Shown one piece after another: positions 44,501 to 52,218 of a stretch of 59,687 bases of DNA; position 1 is the stretch's first letter, and the number at the start of each line of letters is the position of its first letter. This DNA comes from a virus. The notes under the pieces are model-generated. The model ran no database searches. It was not told the origin of the DNA and worked only from the letters and a program-made list of their open reading frames with translations. Both the position numbers and the translations under genes were made by a program. Location of the stretch: positions 1 through 59,687 of IMG/VR virus record IMGVR_UViG_3300037584_004428. One strand, 5' to 3'.

Positions 44501-47500
44501 ATAACAGGTTAAGAGGCAAAGATTCTAATTCAGTAGGAGTTTTTAGGGTTACGGATGATGGAAAGACTGCTATATTTATTGACGTTAGCGCTCTCAGCAC
44601 TGATAAAGGTATAGAGACTTTAGCCCACGAATTATTTCATGCGGTATTATATAAGAAATTCGGCACAGACAAGGCAAAGATTAGAAGAGTGACTAACAAG
44701 ATGGTCAAAGAACTTCAAAAAACTTTACAGAATTCTAATGATCAAGAGCTTAAAGATGTGGGTAATGCGTTAGTTAAATTTAGTAAACAGTATCCAGAGG
44801 CAAAACAAACAGAAGAGTTCTTATCAGAAACTTTAGGTTATCTGGCTGAAAAATTTGATGCGGTACGAAGAGATTCAAAAGCTTTAAAAATTGTAACTGA
44901 TTTTGTAAATAAAATTAGTAACCTTTTAGGTTTAGGTAAAGTAAAAAAAGAATTAGCTAAGGATCCTGACAGAGTGTTAAGAGCTTTAGCTTTGGTCGCT
45001 AAAAAACTTCAGAGCGGTGAAGTACTACAGGATACAGACTTTGATATTATAAACGAGATAGAAACAGAGGTGGATCAAGAAGGGGTCGATGCGCCTATAG
45101 TTACAGGTGCAGTAGACTTTGTTAGTGATACAGATACAACCACAGATGAAGAAGTAACTGTTACCGTGCTCGAAGATGTTGAGGTAGATGAAACAACTAC
45201 GGAAGACAGAGTAGTTGAAAAAAAGAAAAAGCCTACGACCACTGATGCCACATCAACTACATTGCTTAGAAAAATATCTACTGAAATTAAAAAGGCAATC
45301 AAACAAGCAAAGAGCCAACAAAAGAAAATTAAAAGAGAAGTGGCTTTAGCTATAAGAGAATCCGTAAAGCAAGGTACACTGTCAGCAAAGCAAGCCTTGG
45401 TACTCGCCAAGAGAGCTTTGACCTTGAATGTAGATAGCCCCTTAGCCGTTGAAAGATTTATCTTATATACAAAGAAAGCTTTTGCTGATGCAGATAGTAT
45501 ATTCAAATTAAAAACAGCAAACACATTTAGAAAACAATTAAAGAAAATTGGTAATAGTAAAACTATAGATGCAGCTATTGCGGCATCTGCAAAAAACTTT
45601 TCACTTATGGATCCTATCTATGTAGAGGATCTTGACCTATACAATCAGTTAGCGAAAGAACTTATTGATGGATCTAAATCTAGTAGAGTATTAAAAGGTG
45701 AAGTAAAACAAAAGAGAACCGCTGACCTTGCAAAGATAAACGCATTTGCTGACAACCAACTTGAAAAAGAAAAAGTTGAAATAGAGGCTACAATGAGAGA
45801 TGAGTTTGAAGCCATGACTGGCATCGACGCAAAGGATATGACTTATGCACAGATGAAAAGTTATTTAGATGATAAAACTCCAGCACCTAGTGAACAAGAT
45901 GAATCGATCATTCGTAAAGCTGTAACAACTATGTTCAATAAATATTCCGAAACCATCAAACAAATGTTATCAAGTGGTGTGGATGCGGCGACAGGAAACC
46001 CCTTAGACTTAAGTACGAATCAAAAATCTATTGTGAAAGAGTTTATGGATATGGACTTATCAGTAATGGGAATCAAAGATGTTATAAGATCAGTTGATGC
46101 ATTAAATAATTTTATTGTTAACAGAAACACTGGCGGTATGGAAACAGTGGTAAAAAACAATACTGGAGCTTCTAACGTATCACAAATGGTGAAGGATAAT
46201 AAAACCGTTAAGCCCAGAATCAAATTTAAAGAGTTATACGAAGGTGTAGTTATTCCTTATTTTAAACAAATTGCAACAATGCCTATGACACTTAAGACTG
46301 TGTTGGGTAGCTTAGATAATTACATAGATCTTCAAATTAAAAGTGGGCTAAGAGATTTTATTAGCGGTCAAGCCAAGGCTATAGTTAATACCAATAATAT
46401 GGTAAAAGATTATGTGAAAAAGTTTGGCGATTTAAAACCAAATAATGAAGTATTTGATTCGACAAGAAACAATATAGAAAGGGGTTTATATGCGTTTTTA
46501 GCTAGAACTACTAGTGGGGATTTAGATTCTAGTAAAAAAGAATTTAAAAGAAGGTTAAGATTGGTAGAGCAATCTATAGCAAAATATCAAAGAGGCGATA
46601 AAGAGCAGAAAGAAACAGCAGAGATTTTACAAAACATATATGACAAAATTAAAGATGCTAATAGTTCATCTGAAATAGAAAATTCTTTTGAACAAGTTAA
46701 CAAAGATGCAGTTCTTTTCTGGCAAAATGAATGGGCAAAAGTTTATCCAACATTAGCTCAAACAAGTTACAATATATATAATCAGATATTAGGCAATGAT
46801 GTTAACTATACACCAGATAAATTTTCAGTATTTGAAGCTGATGTAGAAGTTGACTTAGACAATGAAAGTGCGTTTGGATCTTTTTCAGGGACTTTGTTTA
46901 ATAAAAAAGCAGGAGTATTATTTGAATCAACAAAACCACAGCAATTACCAAAAAATAGAATTATTAACTTTAACTTTGATTCTAATATGTCAAACTCTAT
47001 GGAGGCTGCTCAAATGGATGTACAAACAGCTCCAGCTTATAATCAAATAAAGGGATTCGTTCAATCACCTGAGCTAAATAAACTAATTCCTGATGAAAGC
47101 GTAAGAAAATTAGTTGTTGATAAGATAGTCAGTTTTATTAACACCGCAAAAAAACAAAAATATTTACCTAAAGAAGAAGCGGGGGCGGTGTCTAAAGGAC
47201 TTGATTTCCTTGCAAACCTTGGTGTGGGTAGAGCTTTGATACAAGTATTTCAACCTGTAAAACAAGTATTACCTGTTGCACTGAACACCATTATAAATTC
47301 TAAAGGAAATCTAGATATTGCTTCTTTTACCAACGTACCTCTTCAGAAATGGATTGACTCTGTTGGCACATCTATAGCTATAAGAGGCGGTTTATCAAGC
47401 GCTGATTTAGCAAAGCTTGAAAATTTTACAAATAGCATGGAATTTTTGGAATTACTTAAAGATATTAAATTAAATCCTGTAAAAAGTTCTATAAAATTAA

Positions 47501-48435
47501 TTAAAAAATTAAACACTTTAGGTTTAGAAATATTTTTAGTGAAACCAGATAAAGCAATTGCCAGGGTCTCTTTCATTACATATTACAAACAAAAATTAAA
47601 AGAAAAAGGAGTTGATGTTAACACTATTGATTGGGAAACACACAAGGCAGATAAAGAAGCGTTAGCATATGCAGAAGCTCAAGTTGATTTACAACAAAAT
47701 ATTTCTAGCTCTGACATGTTTGGTGAATTTTTTAAGTCAGATAACTTTTACAAAAAAAATCTCAGAAGAATATTTCTCTCTTTTGCATCTTTCGCAATGA
47801 ATTTAAAAACCAGGATATATACAGATCTACCTGTGTTGTTTAGCAAGACCGCTAGTAAATCAGAAAAGCAAAGAGCTGCGCTGTCTATTGCTTCAGCAGG
47901 CGTAGAGATAGCGGCTTTTCAAGCTATCGGAGGATTAATAAGCGCTATGATGTCTAAAATTGGATATGATGATGATGAGAAAAAAAGAAAAAAACGAATT
48001 GACAATATAATAAAAGGAAGAAAAGGAAATATAGTTACGGAATTTTTAAATCCCGTTGCTCATCCACTTGTTGATGATTATGTTTTAAAAGGAATAAATG
48101 AAACCATGAGCCTTATTACCGGAGATGATGAGAAGATATTTTTTGACAGTGACACTGGCAACATAGAGGTAAGTACTGTAACCGGTCAATTCGGTATTGC
48201 AATTAGTCGTGGTACTGAAATTATAAGGATGGGCATGCTTGCATTTGGAGATGGAGTGTTTACAAATCGATTTGGAAATAAAAGAAAGATAAGTAAAGAG
48301 TCTCAAGAAAAATTAAAACCATTACTAATACCTGCATTGTTATACAACCTTGGTTTGTTGCCGGCAGAGGCAGGCACTTATACAAGGTACCAAGTAAGAG
48401 AAGCTAAAAGCAAAAATACTACGAAGGCTAAATAA
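41581..48435 (+). CDS. Giant internal (ejected) virion protein with zincin motif (2284 aa)
   Basis: N terminus has two tandem repeats (ALQDAYRLFSNGGYSGSLEE and ALNDSYKLFRGGGYSGDFEA). A hydrophobic stretch follows around residues 480-590 (LGNLAVQIIGMKGSGKVLKA; GIVGGLTAVLISPN). Residues 780-890 are a low-complexity Thr/Glu linker. A zinc-peptidase site HELFH lies at 1016-1020 with ETLGYLAEKF downstream. A second Thr/Glu-rich linker is near 1180-1220. The C-terminal third is helical with a membrane-like segment (VEIAAFQAIGGLISAMM near 2105). It fits a T7 gp16-like ejection protein that crosses the envelope, with peptidase in place of transglycosylase. Its last 8 nt overlap the convergent phosphoesterase. 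Confidence 0.75.
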   Translation: MNEEALQDAYRLFSNGGYSGSLEEFKVLIDSNPEALNDSYKLFRGGGYSGDFEAYKTLIGQKKKEEITEELSDSTSEDSLLDSQFSITESKTAKGVNKGIDVVTDAITGFNPTNPISTITNLLTKPKNISKIFDIVSEPGVSSEVKEKKETTEEPKFTDPTILSKSFEEDAGVNVETDETKLNMVQDLYSGMSGLNLDELSRYLDSDVEYEGVKSKRNRIIDQALAGTIDSDAKLESLQEDFKDLSDAGIYADMKRQEALSVYTKDKVNYINKKIQAIDSLMAEGKEDYEGLNLLDTKQNLINERTSLIKSVNRFSRQYLPFFNKYMQDKKQDLANKYVSGDMGLYNMGDITSGIGTGLSKFEQGAGKAVSDVTSVVFDAIGLDNVADRIRKNSEMEELKKLDPSSFMIARGKVVNHEGKKYIVTPEGQIIDEEREVDVSFFGEQAGIDLGAIRNKAKESNELETTSSFYGMMTGSSNVLGNLAVQIIGMKGSGKVLKAGGKYVTKPLTGLALGKQATMRANAMLSTGAIVYSGTYNQTYQEALDLGLNDAQAQVLADDIADVTGIVGGLTAVLISPNIGGQKLLDKISVKEMTKRVVEGKTTNTRKQIALDFIKGALPEGTLEAVQENLELVAEDYGRKKANLKLGDEIFKPVLTTNSVLNNSAAAFATAGLLGGAGNVGKSKIVLYNRLGSSQELFQKYMKMYVNQDRISQPEADRIVKEVESYHQFKNSVPSNIRNKPEAIEITNLLAQKNQLKDKLKTQDEVFHEGINKEISEIDAQIQTLTNQSTSTTKEPEVEPKTTEQDASTKPSAVAQTSPDESTTTEEVVEGVSSEVQQPTGTSQTQTDSDVDTTTQEEITPEDELTAEVEVVTEQEAEQELDELLNEAEAKNQNVTTVGTEGRNRSISTKASAQTKAEGFNTRTPQGKRRFNKIKSEITQAFNKKLRTLTRASNLLTKILPNTKIIFAETKADYNRLRGKDSNSVGVFRVTDDGKTAIFIDVSALSTDKGIETLAHELFHAVLYKKFGTDKAKIRRVTNKMVKELQKTLQNSNDQELKDVGNALVKFSKQYPEAKQTEEFLSETLGYLAEKFDAVRRDSKALKIVTDFVNKISNLLGLGKVKKELAKDPDRVLRALALVAKKLQSGEVLQDTDFDIINEIETEVDQEGVDAPIVTGAVDFVSDTDTTTDEEVTVTVLEDVEVDETTTEDRVVEKKKKPTTTDATSTTLLRKISTEIKKAIKQAKSQQKKIKREVALAIRESVKQGTLSAKQALVLAKRALTLNVDSPLAVERFILYTKKAFADADSIFKLKTANTFRKQLKKIGNSKTIDAAIAASAKNFSLMDPIYVEDLDLYNQLAKELIDGSKSSRVLKGEVKQKRTADLAKINAFADNQLEKEKVEIEATMRDEFEAMTGIDAKDMTYAQMKSYLDDKTPAPSEQDESIIRKAVTTMFNKYSETIKQMLSSGVDAATGNPLDLSTNQKSIVKEFMDMDLSVMGIKDVIRSVDALNNFIVNRNTGGMETVVKNNTGASNVSQMVKDNKTVKPRIKFKELYEGVVIPYFKQIATMPMTLKTVLGSLDNYIDLQIKSGLRDFISGQAKAIVNTNNMVKDYVKKFGDLKPNNEVFDSTRNNIERGLYAFLARTTSGDLDSSKKEFKRRLRLVEQSIAKYQRGDKEQKETAEILQNIYDKIKDANSSSEIENSFEQVNKDAVLFWQNEWAKVYPTLAQTSYNIYNQILGNDVNYTPDKFSVFEADVEVDLDNESAFGSFSGTLFNKKAGVLFESTKPQQLPKNRIINFNFDSNMSNSMEAAQMDVQTAPAYNQIKGFVQSPELNKLIPDESVRKLVVDKIVSFINTAKKQKYLPKEEAGAVSKGLDFLANLGVGRALIQVFQPVKQVLPVALNTIINSKGNLDIASFTNVPLQKWIDSVGTSIAIRGGLSSADLAKLENFTNSMEFLELLKDIKLNPVKSSIKLIKKLNTLGLEIFLVKPDKAIARVSFITYYKQKLKEKGVDVNTIDWETHKADKEALAYAEAQVDLQQNISSSDMFGEFFKSDNFYKKNLRRIFLSFASFAMNLKTRIYTDLPVLFSKTASKSEKQRAALSIASAGVEIAAFQAIGGLISAMMSKIGYDDDEKKRKKRIDNIIKGRKGNIVTEFLNPVAHPLVDDYVLKGINETMSLITGDDEKIFFDSDTGNIEVSTVTGQFGIAISRGTEIIRMGMLAFGDGVFTNRFGNKRKISKESQEKLKPLLIPALLYNLGLLPAEAGTYTRYQVREAKSKNTTKAK

Positions 48436-49546
48436 AGTAATGAGTAAGCCTAGCTACTTGTCCGTGCTCTAGGTGATGAACAAATCCTTCAACGGCTTTA
48501 GGAGATCCAGTGTATCCTTTGCGACTATGCCAGCTATCTGCAGACGAAGGACTTCTTAAATACTCTACAGTCACCCCAACAAAATCTTTTCCGTCTAGCC
48601 ATTTGTGTTTTACTTTGTGGTGCAAATGATGTAAGTACCAATATCTTCTTTTAGCTTGCGCCCACATCATAGGTTTTTCTTGAGCCATCAGCAAAGGTAG
48701 ATCAGAAAGTTTAGCGCCATCGCCATGCTCTAATCCAATCAAAGAATTACCATACTGATAATACTTTCTATGGTTTACTGTTATGTCAAACTTAATATCC
48801 TTGGCCTTTCTAAACCATGCTTGTAATGTATGAGCTAAATGAAAACCGGATTGATAATCATGATTACTCATACTATGCACCACGTCGACAGGTGCAATGG
48901 CTCTAAGCATTTCAATACACTTCACATATAACTTCAAAGCTATTTCATAATGCTCCCACCACTTACCATCTGTATCTTGTCTTGTACCTTTGGTTGTGGT
49001 ATTATATACATTATCTACATGAAGCACGTCATTACCAATACAGAATAATATTTTATCTATGTCAAATCCAATTGATTTAGCAAGCAATCCTTTTACACCT
49101 TCAATAACTCTTTCACATGCAACATCAGTGTTGTATACTTCACCAGTCTCAACTTCTTGTGCGTACTTACCAATATGTATGTCAGCTGGATTTACAACTA
49201 ATAGATGTGGATCCTTGCTTTTAGACCTTCTAATACTTTTATATGTAGGTGCATGATCGTGAATAAATTTATTTACATTCTTCATCATCTGACCTTCATC
49301 TAAACCATAGTCATCTTTGGTGACTATAGAAAACCTATACTCACCTGATGCGCTCTGCCAATGCTTTACGCTTACTACTGATTCTGGATCTATACCTCTT
49401 TCATGAAGATGTTTAGATAACTCAGAGTTTTCATTTTCATTTACATTTACAAATGTATTAGAGCGATATTCAAGTATCAACTCTTCTTCTTGTGGTGAAA
49501 GACGTAGCCTTCTACCATATGTTTTTTTCTCAGATTTAGATTTCAT
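48428..49546 (-). CDS. Calcineurin-like metallophosphoesterase, Mre11/SbcD-type (372 aa)
   Basis: The two-metal phosphoesterase motifs are all present: D122-x-H124 (PADIHIGKYA), GND 171-173 (CIGNDVLHVDN), NHD 228-230 (SMSNHDYQSGF), then a His-rich block HHLHHKVKH and EHGDG around 273-277. The N terminus (SPQEEELILEYR) is HTH-like. Such proteins act as DNA nucleases in phage recombination. Ends convergently with the giant virion gene and has an 11-nt overlap with the upstream 62-aa gene. Last gene of the leftward operon. Confidence 0.85.
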   Translation of the reverse strand: MKSKSEKKTYGRRLRLSPQEEELILEYRSNTFVNVNENENSELSKHLHERGIDPESVVSVKHWQSASGEYRFSIVTKDDYGLDEGQMMKNVNKFIHDHAPTYKSIRRSKSKDPHLLVVNPADIHIGKYAQEVETGEVYNTDVACERVIEGVKGLLAKSIGFDIDKILFCIGNDVLHVDNVYNTTTKGTRQDTDGKWWEHYEIALKLYVKCIEMLRAIAPVDVVHSMSNHDYQSGFHLAHTLQAWFRKAKDIKFDITVNHRKYYQYGNSLIGLEHGDGAKLSDLPLLMAQEKPMMWAQAKRRYWYLHHLHHKVKHKWLDGKDFVGVTVEYLRSPSSADSWHSRKGYTGSPKAVEGFVHHLEHGQVARLTHYFI

Positions 49547-49724
49547 CCTGGTAGTTTAATTGGGTTTGTTTGAGTAGTTGAATCAAAGAAGTAATGTTGT
49601 GATCTAAGGTTATATAATCTTGATCAGCAAGTGATTCGTAAATTTCGTCAGAGTGGTCGTGAATTTCCTCCATCAACTTATTGATGTAAGTAAAGTTAAC
49701 TTTTGAAGGATTATTAAAGGTCAT
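49536..49724 (-). CDS. Small helical hypothetical protein (62 aa)
   Basis: Acidic two-helix protein (FTYINKLMEEIHDHSDEIYE; ITSLIQLLKQTQLNYQDEI). Overlaps the phosphoesterase start by 11 nt, suggesting coupling. No family recognised. A 75-nt gap separates it from the upstream gene, in which nothing was identified. Confidence 0.6.
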   Translation of the reverse strand: MTFNNPSKVNFTYINKLMEEIHDHSDEIYESLADQDYITLDHNITSLIQLLKQTQLNYQDEI

Positions 49725-49799
49725 TTAATCTACGTCCATAATGAAACAATAGTAATTTCCCGATTTAATATGTGTTTTGCTAAGTGTTAGATATGTAAG

Positions 49800-50168
49800 T
49801 TAGTAAAATAATATGATTAAAACACAAAAAATAGAAGAATATTTTGCAAATTCCTTGATACCTAGGTTTGTTGTAATGTAAAACCTCTCTAATTGCGTTA
49901 AATCATCGTCAGTAAAAACTGTTTTTTGTTTTATTTTAATTGTTTTTTCCGAACCATTGTCTGAAAAAAGATAAAAGGTATTATCATCACTAAGACTTGA
50001 AGACATACATATATCATAATAAGCTACGTTTTGTGTGTGATAGTCTGCAATGACTCCTTTAACATAATACTCAGAGCTATTGGTTAAAGCGCATATATTT
50101 TGTATAGGCATTTTAGGATCCTCTTTATATAAATCTAATATCTTAAAACGTTTGGTTGCTTTTCTCAT
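49800..50168 (-). CDS. HTH-containing hypothetical protein (122 aa)
   Basis: N-terminal RFKILDLYKEDPKMPIQNIC followed by ALTNSSEYYVKGVIADYH reads as a helix-turn-helix of the homeodomain/resolvase type (spacing of helix, turn at TNSS, recognition helix). The middle is polar and the last 12 residues are hydrophobic (SIFCVLIILFY), which is unusual for a regulator and might mean membrane contact or a frameshifted tail. Overlaps the upstream gene by 26 nt. Confidence 0.5.
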   Translation of the reverse strand: MRKATKRFKILDLYKEDPKMPIQNICALTNSSEYYVKGVIADYHTQNVAYYDICMSSSLSDDNTFYLFSDNGSEKTIKIKQKTVFTDDDLTQLERFYITTNLGIKEFAKYSSIFCVLIILFY

Positions 50169-50478
50169 AATGTAAATAGTATCCTGCGTTTATATAGTCT
50201 AAATAATCATTTACGTCTATCTCACGGATGTTTATTAAAATTAGTGAATTTGGTAGATATTTCAAAAATTCTATCTCAAAATATAATATTTCTGATTTAA
50301 TTTTTAAAGCGCCCGCAATAATTTGTTCTTGATCATCCACCTCAACTTGATTGATCATGTCTTCTAGGTACCTAGAGATAGGTATGGCTCTTTTGATTCC
50401 AAAATTTCTTATGTTTTCAATAAATAAATCTTCTACTTCAACGTTTTTCTCCTCTATATACCTCGACTGTAAACCCAT
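50143..50478 (-). CDS. Hypothetical protein (111 aa)
   Basis: Acidic protein with no recognised motif. Helical segments VEVEDLFIENIRNFGIKRAI and LKIKSEILYFEIEFLKYLPN, ending IDVNDYLDYINAGYYLHY. Its start lies inside the VRR-NUC gene (41-nt overlap); no in-frame ATG nearer to that stop exists before residue 41. Overlaps the HTH gene downstream by 26 nt. Confidence 0.55.
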   Translation of the reverse strand: MGLQSRYIEEKNVEVEDLFIENIRNFGIKRAIPISRYLEDMINQVEVDDQEQIIAGALKIKSEILYFEIEFLKYLPNSLILINIREIDVNDYLDYINAGYYLHYEKSNQTF

Positions 50479-50686
50479 AATCCTCTAATTCTTTTAGTCT
50501 ATATTCTTGTAGCTTTGATACTTTACCATTGGGTTTTTTTATTTCAGAAAAAATAACATCCGCGCCATGTGGTATAGCTATCACATCGGGGATACCATTC
50601 TTATTTGTTTTAATTAATTTAATTACGTAGTAACCAGCTGACTCTAACTGCTTAATTCTCTTGGCTTGAATTTGCTGTTCAGTCAT
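50438..50686 (-). CDS. VRR-NUC domain nuclease (82 aa)
   Basis: Stand-alone VRR-NUC (PD-(D/E)XK) domain. Motifs: KRIKQLESAGYYVIKLIKTN, NGIPDVIAIPHG (catalytic Asp), FSEIKKPNGKVSKLQEYRLK (ExK plus conserved Gln) and the final GFTVEVY. The start is placed at the ATG at 50686 (MTEQQIQAKR), 1 nt after the helicase stop; a longer version would run far into the helicase gene. Members act as structure-specific nucleases and in phages usually sit next to SNF2-type helicases, as here. Confidence 0.9.
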   Translation of the reverse strand: MTEQQIQAKRIKQLESAGYYVIKLIKTNKNGIPDVIAIPHGADVIFSEIKKPNGKVSKLQEYRLKELEDYGFTVEVYRGEKR

Positions 50687-50687
50687 A

Positions 50688-51932
50688 TTATAAAGATAAT
50701 AAATCTCTTTTGAAATGTTGAAGTGTGTAGTCTTTCTTTTTGGATACAGCTTTGTAAATCTGATCTTCGATTCCACCCTCGCTGAAAATCCAGTAGATGT
50801 CGTTTTTTAATCTATCCTTGGTTGTCATCCTATCTCTTGACTGCCAATAAGATGTGGCGCTAAAGTCAATATTATAATACACTAAGCAATCAGCTTGCTT
50901 CAAACTGATACCTTCTCTTCCGCTCACAATTTGTAGAGCAATATTTTTATTTGTGGCTTCAAACTCAGTCAACTCTGTGCATAGACTATCGCCAAATTCC
51001 TCCTTCAATGCTTTTAATTCTGCAGTAAATTTATAGAAGATTCCAATCTTTTTATTCTTAAATCTTTTCTTAATAAACTTAGCTTTACTTGAATCAATTA
51101 CCATAGACTTACCGCTTTCAAATTTAACTGTGCCAGAATACATTTGATGCAACTTACTCATTAGCTTTACACCAGTGTCAGCTAAAATAACTTCATCCTT
51201 CCCTTGTATAACTAGATCTTTTCTTAATCTTTTGCATAAGCTATAAGTAGACTTTAACATTGTCACCTTCAATACACTTTCTTTTGTTTGGACTTTATAC
51301 CCTGCTTCTTTTTGAGTATATGAAATTGTATATGGTTTCATCGCATCAACAATACCAATCATTCCATCTGAATAATCTTTGGTGTTAAATCCGTGTAAAT
51401 ATCTTAAGGTTATGTTTACATACAGCCTAGCAAACTTATAAAAAGTAGAATATTTTTTGAAAGGATTATTGGGATGCCCATAAATTTGATGATACATTTG
51501 AGAATAAGATTCAGGTGTTGGGGTACCTGATAATAAAATATAATAAGGATTGTTTATCTGTATTAATTCTTTAACTTGCTTTGCTCGTTTGCTAGGTTTC
51601 GGATAAGCCCCCATACTATGAGCCTCATCGCATACTATTACATCCCATCCTCTTTTTTTTATTTTATGTAAACTTTCGTAATTAATAACTTGAAGTTCAA
51701 AACCAGGTAGTAGCATTCGATAATCGTTTTCAATACTACTTATTGCTTTTTTCTTGGTAATAAATAAAACATTATCAATATATAAATTATTACATATACC
51801 CAAACTGGTAAGCGTTTTACCTGTCCTTACCTCCATAGCTAAATAAAGTAATCTATCACGAATTAAAATACCTGTTCCTTGATTGATTATTTTTTTCTGA
51901 TAATCTCTATATTCAAATGGTCTTAACCTCAT
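50688..51932 (-). CDS. SNF2-like superfamily 2 helicase/ATPase (414 aa)
   Basis: Motif I RTGKT (residues 36-40 in MEVRTGKTLTSL), motif Ia VLFITKKKAISS, motif II DEAH (102-105), motif III LSGTP (134-138) and motif VI-like QSRDRMTTKDR near residue 370, all in order. Length is the core two RecA domains with little else, as in phage SNF2-like proteins. Coupled with VRR-NUC downstream. Role in recombination or replication fork remodelling. Overlaps the upstream 101-aa gene by 20 nt. Confidence 0.9.
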   Translation of the reverse strand: MRLRPFEYRDYQKKIINQGTGILIRDRLLYLAMEVRTGKTLTSLGICNNLYIDNVLFITKKKAISSIENDYRMLLPGFELQVINYESLHKIKKRGWDVIVCDEAHSMGAYPKPSKRAKQVKELIQINNPYYILLSGTPTPESYSQMYHQIYGHPNNPFKKYSTFYKFARLYVNITLRYLHGFNTKDYSDGMIGIVDAMKPYTISYTQKEAGYKVQTKESVLKVTMLKSTYSLCKRLRKDLVIQGKDEVILADTGVKLMSKLHQMYSGTVKFESGKSMVIDSSKAKFIKKRFKNKKIGIFYKFTAELKALKEEFGDSLCTELTEFEATNKNIALQIVSGREGISLKQADCLVYYNIDFSATSYWQSRDRMTTKDRLKNDIYWIFSEGGIEDQIYKAVSKKKDYTLQHFKRDLLSL

Positions 51933-52218
51933 ATTTATTTCTTATTTGCTTATATACATTTTTTAAATTAAGCATTGCTTCTTTCTGAGTCTTATATAAT
52001 TTTGATCCAACAATCTCACTACTATAATATTCTGTCCCATAAACATCTCTTCTAAAATCCTTACCATGAGCTGTAATACCGCCCTTACGTATGGCAATCC
52101 TGTGATCTTTATATGTTCCAGGTATTATATATACCTGCCAATCATTATCCACACACCAATTAAAATCAGAAATCCAACTGGGATCTTGCCTCATCAGTAA
52201 TTTGTTTTGTTTCGTCAT
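51913..52218 (-). CDS. Hypothetical protein (101 or 93 aa)
   Basis: No recognised family. Aromatic-rich beginning (DPSWISDFNWCVDNDWQVYI) then a basic beta segment (DHRIAIRKGGITAHGKDFRR) and a helical end (QKEAMLNLKNVYKQIRNKY). Start either at 52218 or, more economically, at 52194 (MRQDPSW), overlapping the primase end by 53 or 29 nt. Confidence 0.6.
   Translation of the reverse strand: MTKQNKLLMRQDPSWISDFNWCVDNDWQVYIIPGTYKDHRIAIRKGGITAHGKDFRRDVYGTEYYSSEIVGSKLYKTQKEAMLNLKNVYKQIRNKYEVKTI

Noticed and set aside
45075-45524. 149-codon minus-strand ORF inside the giant virion protein gene
   Set aside because: Ser/Val/Thr-rich shadow of a Thr/Glu/Lys-rich linker; no independent motif or start context.
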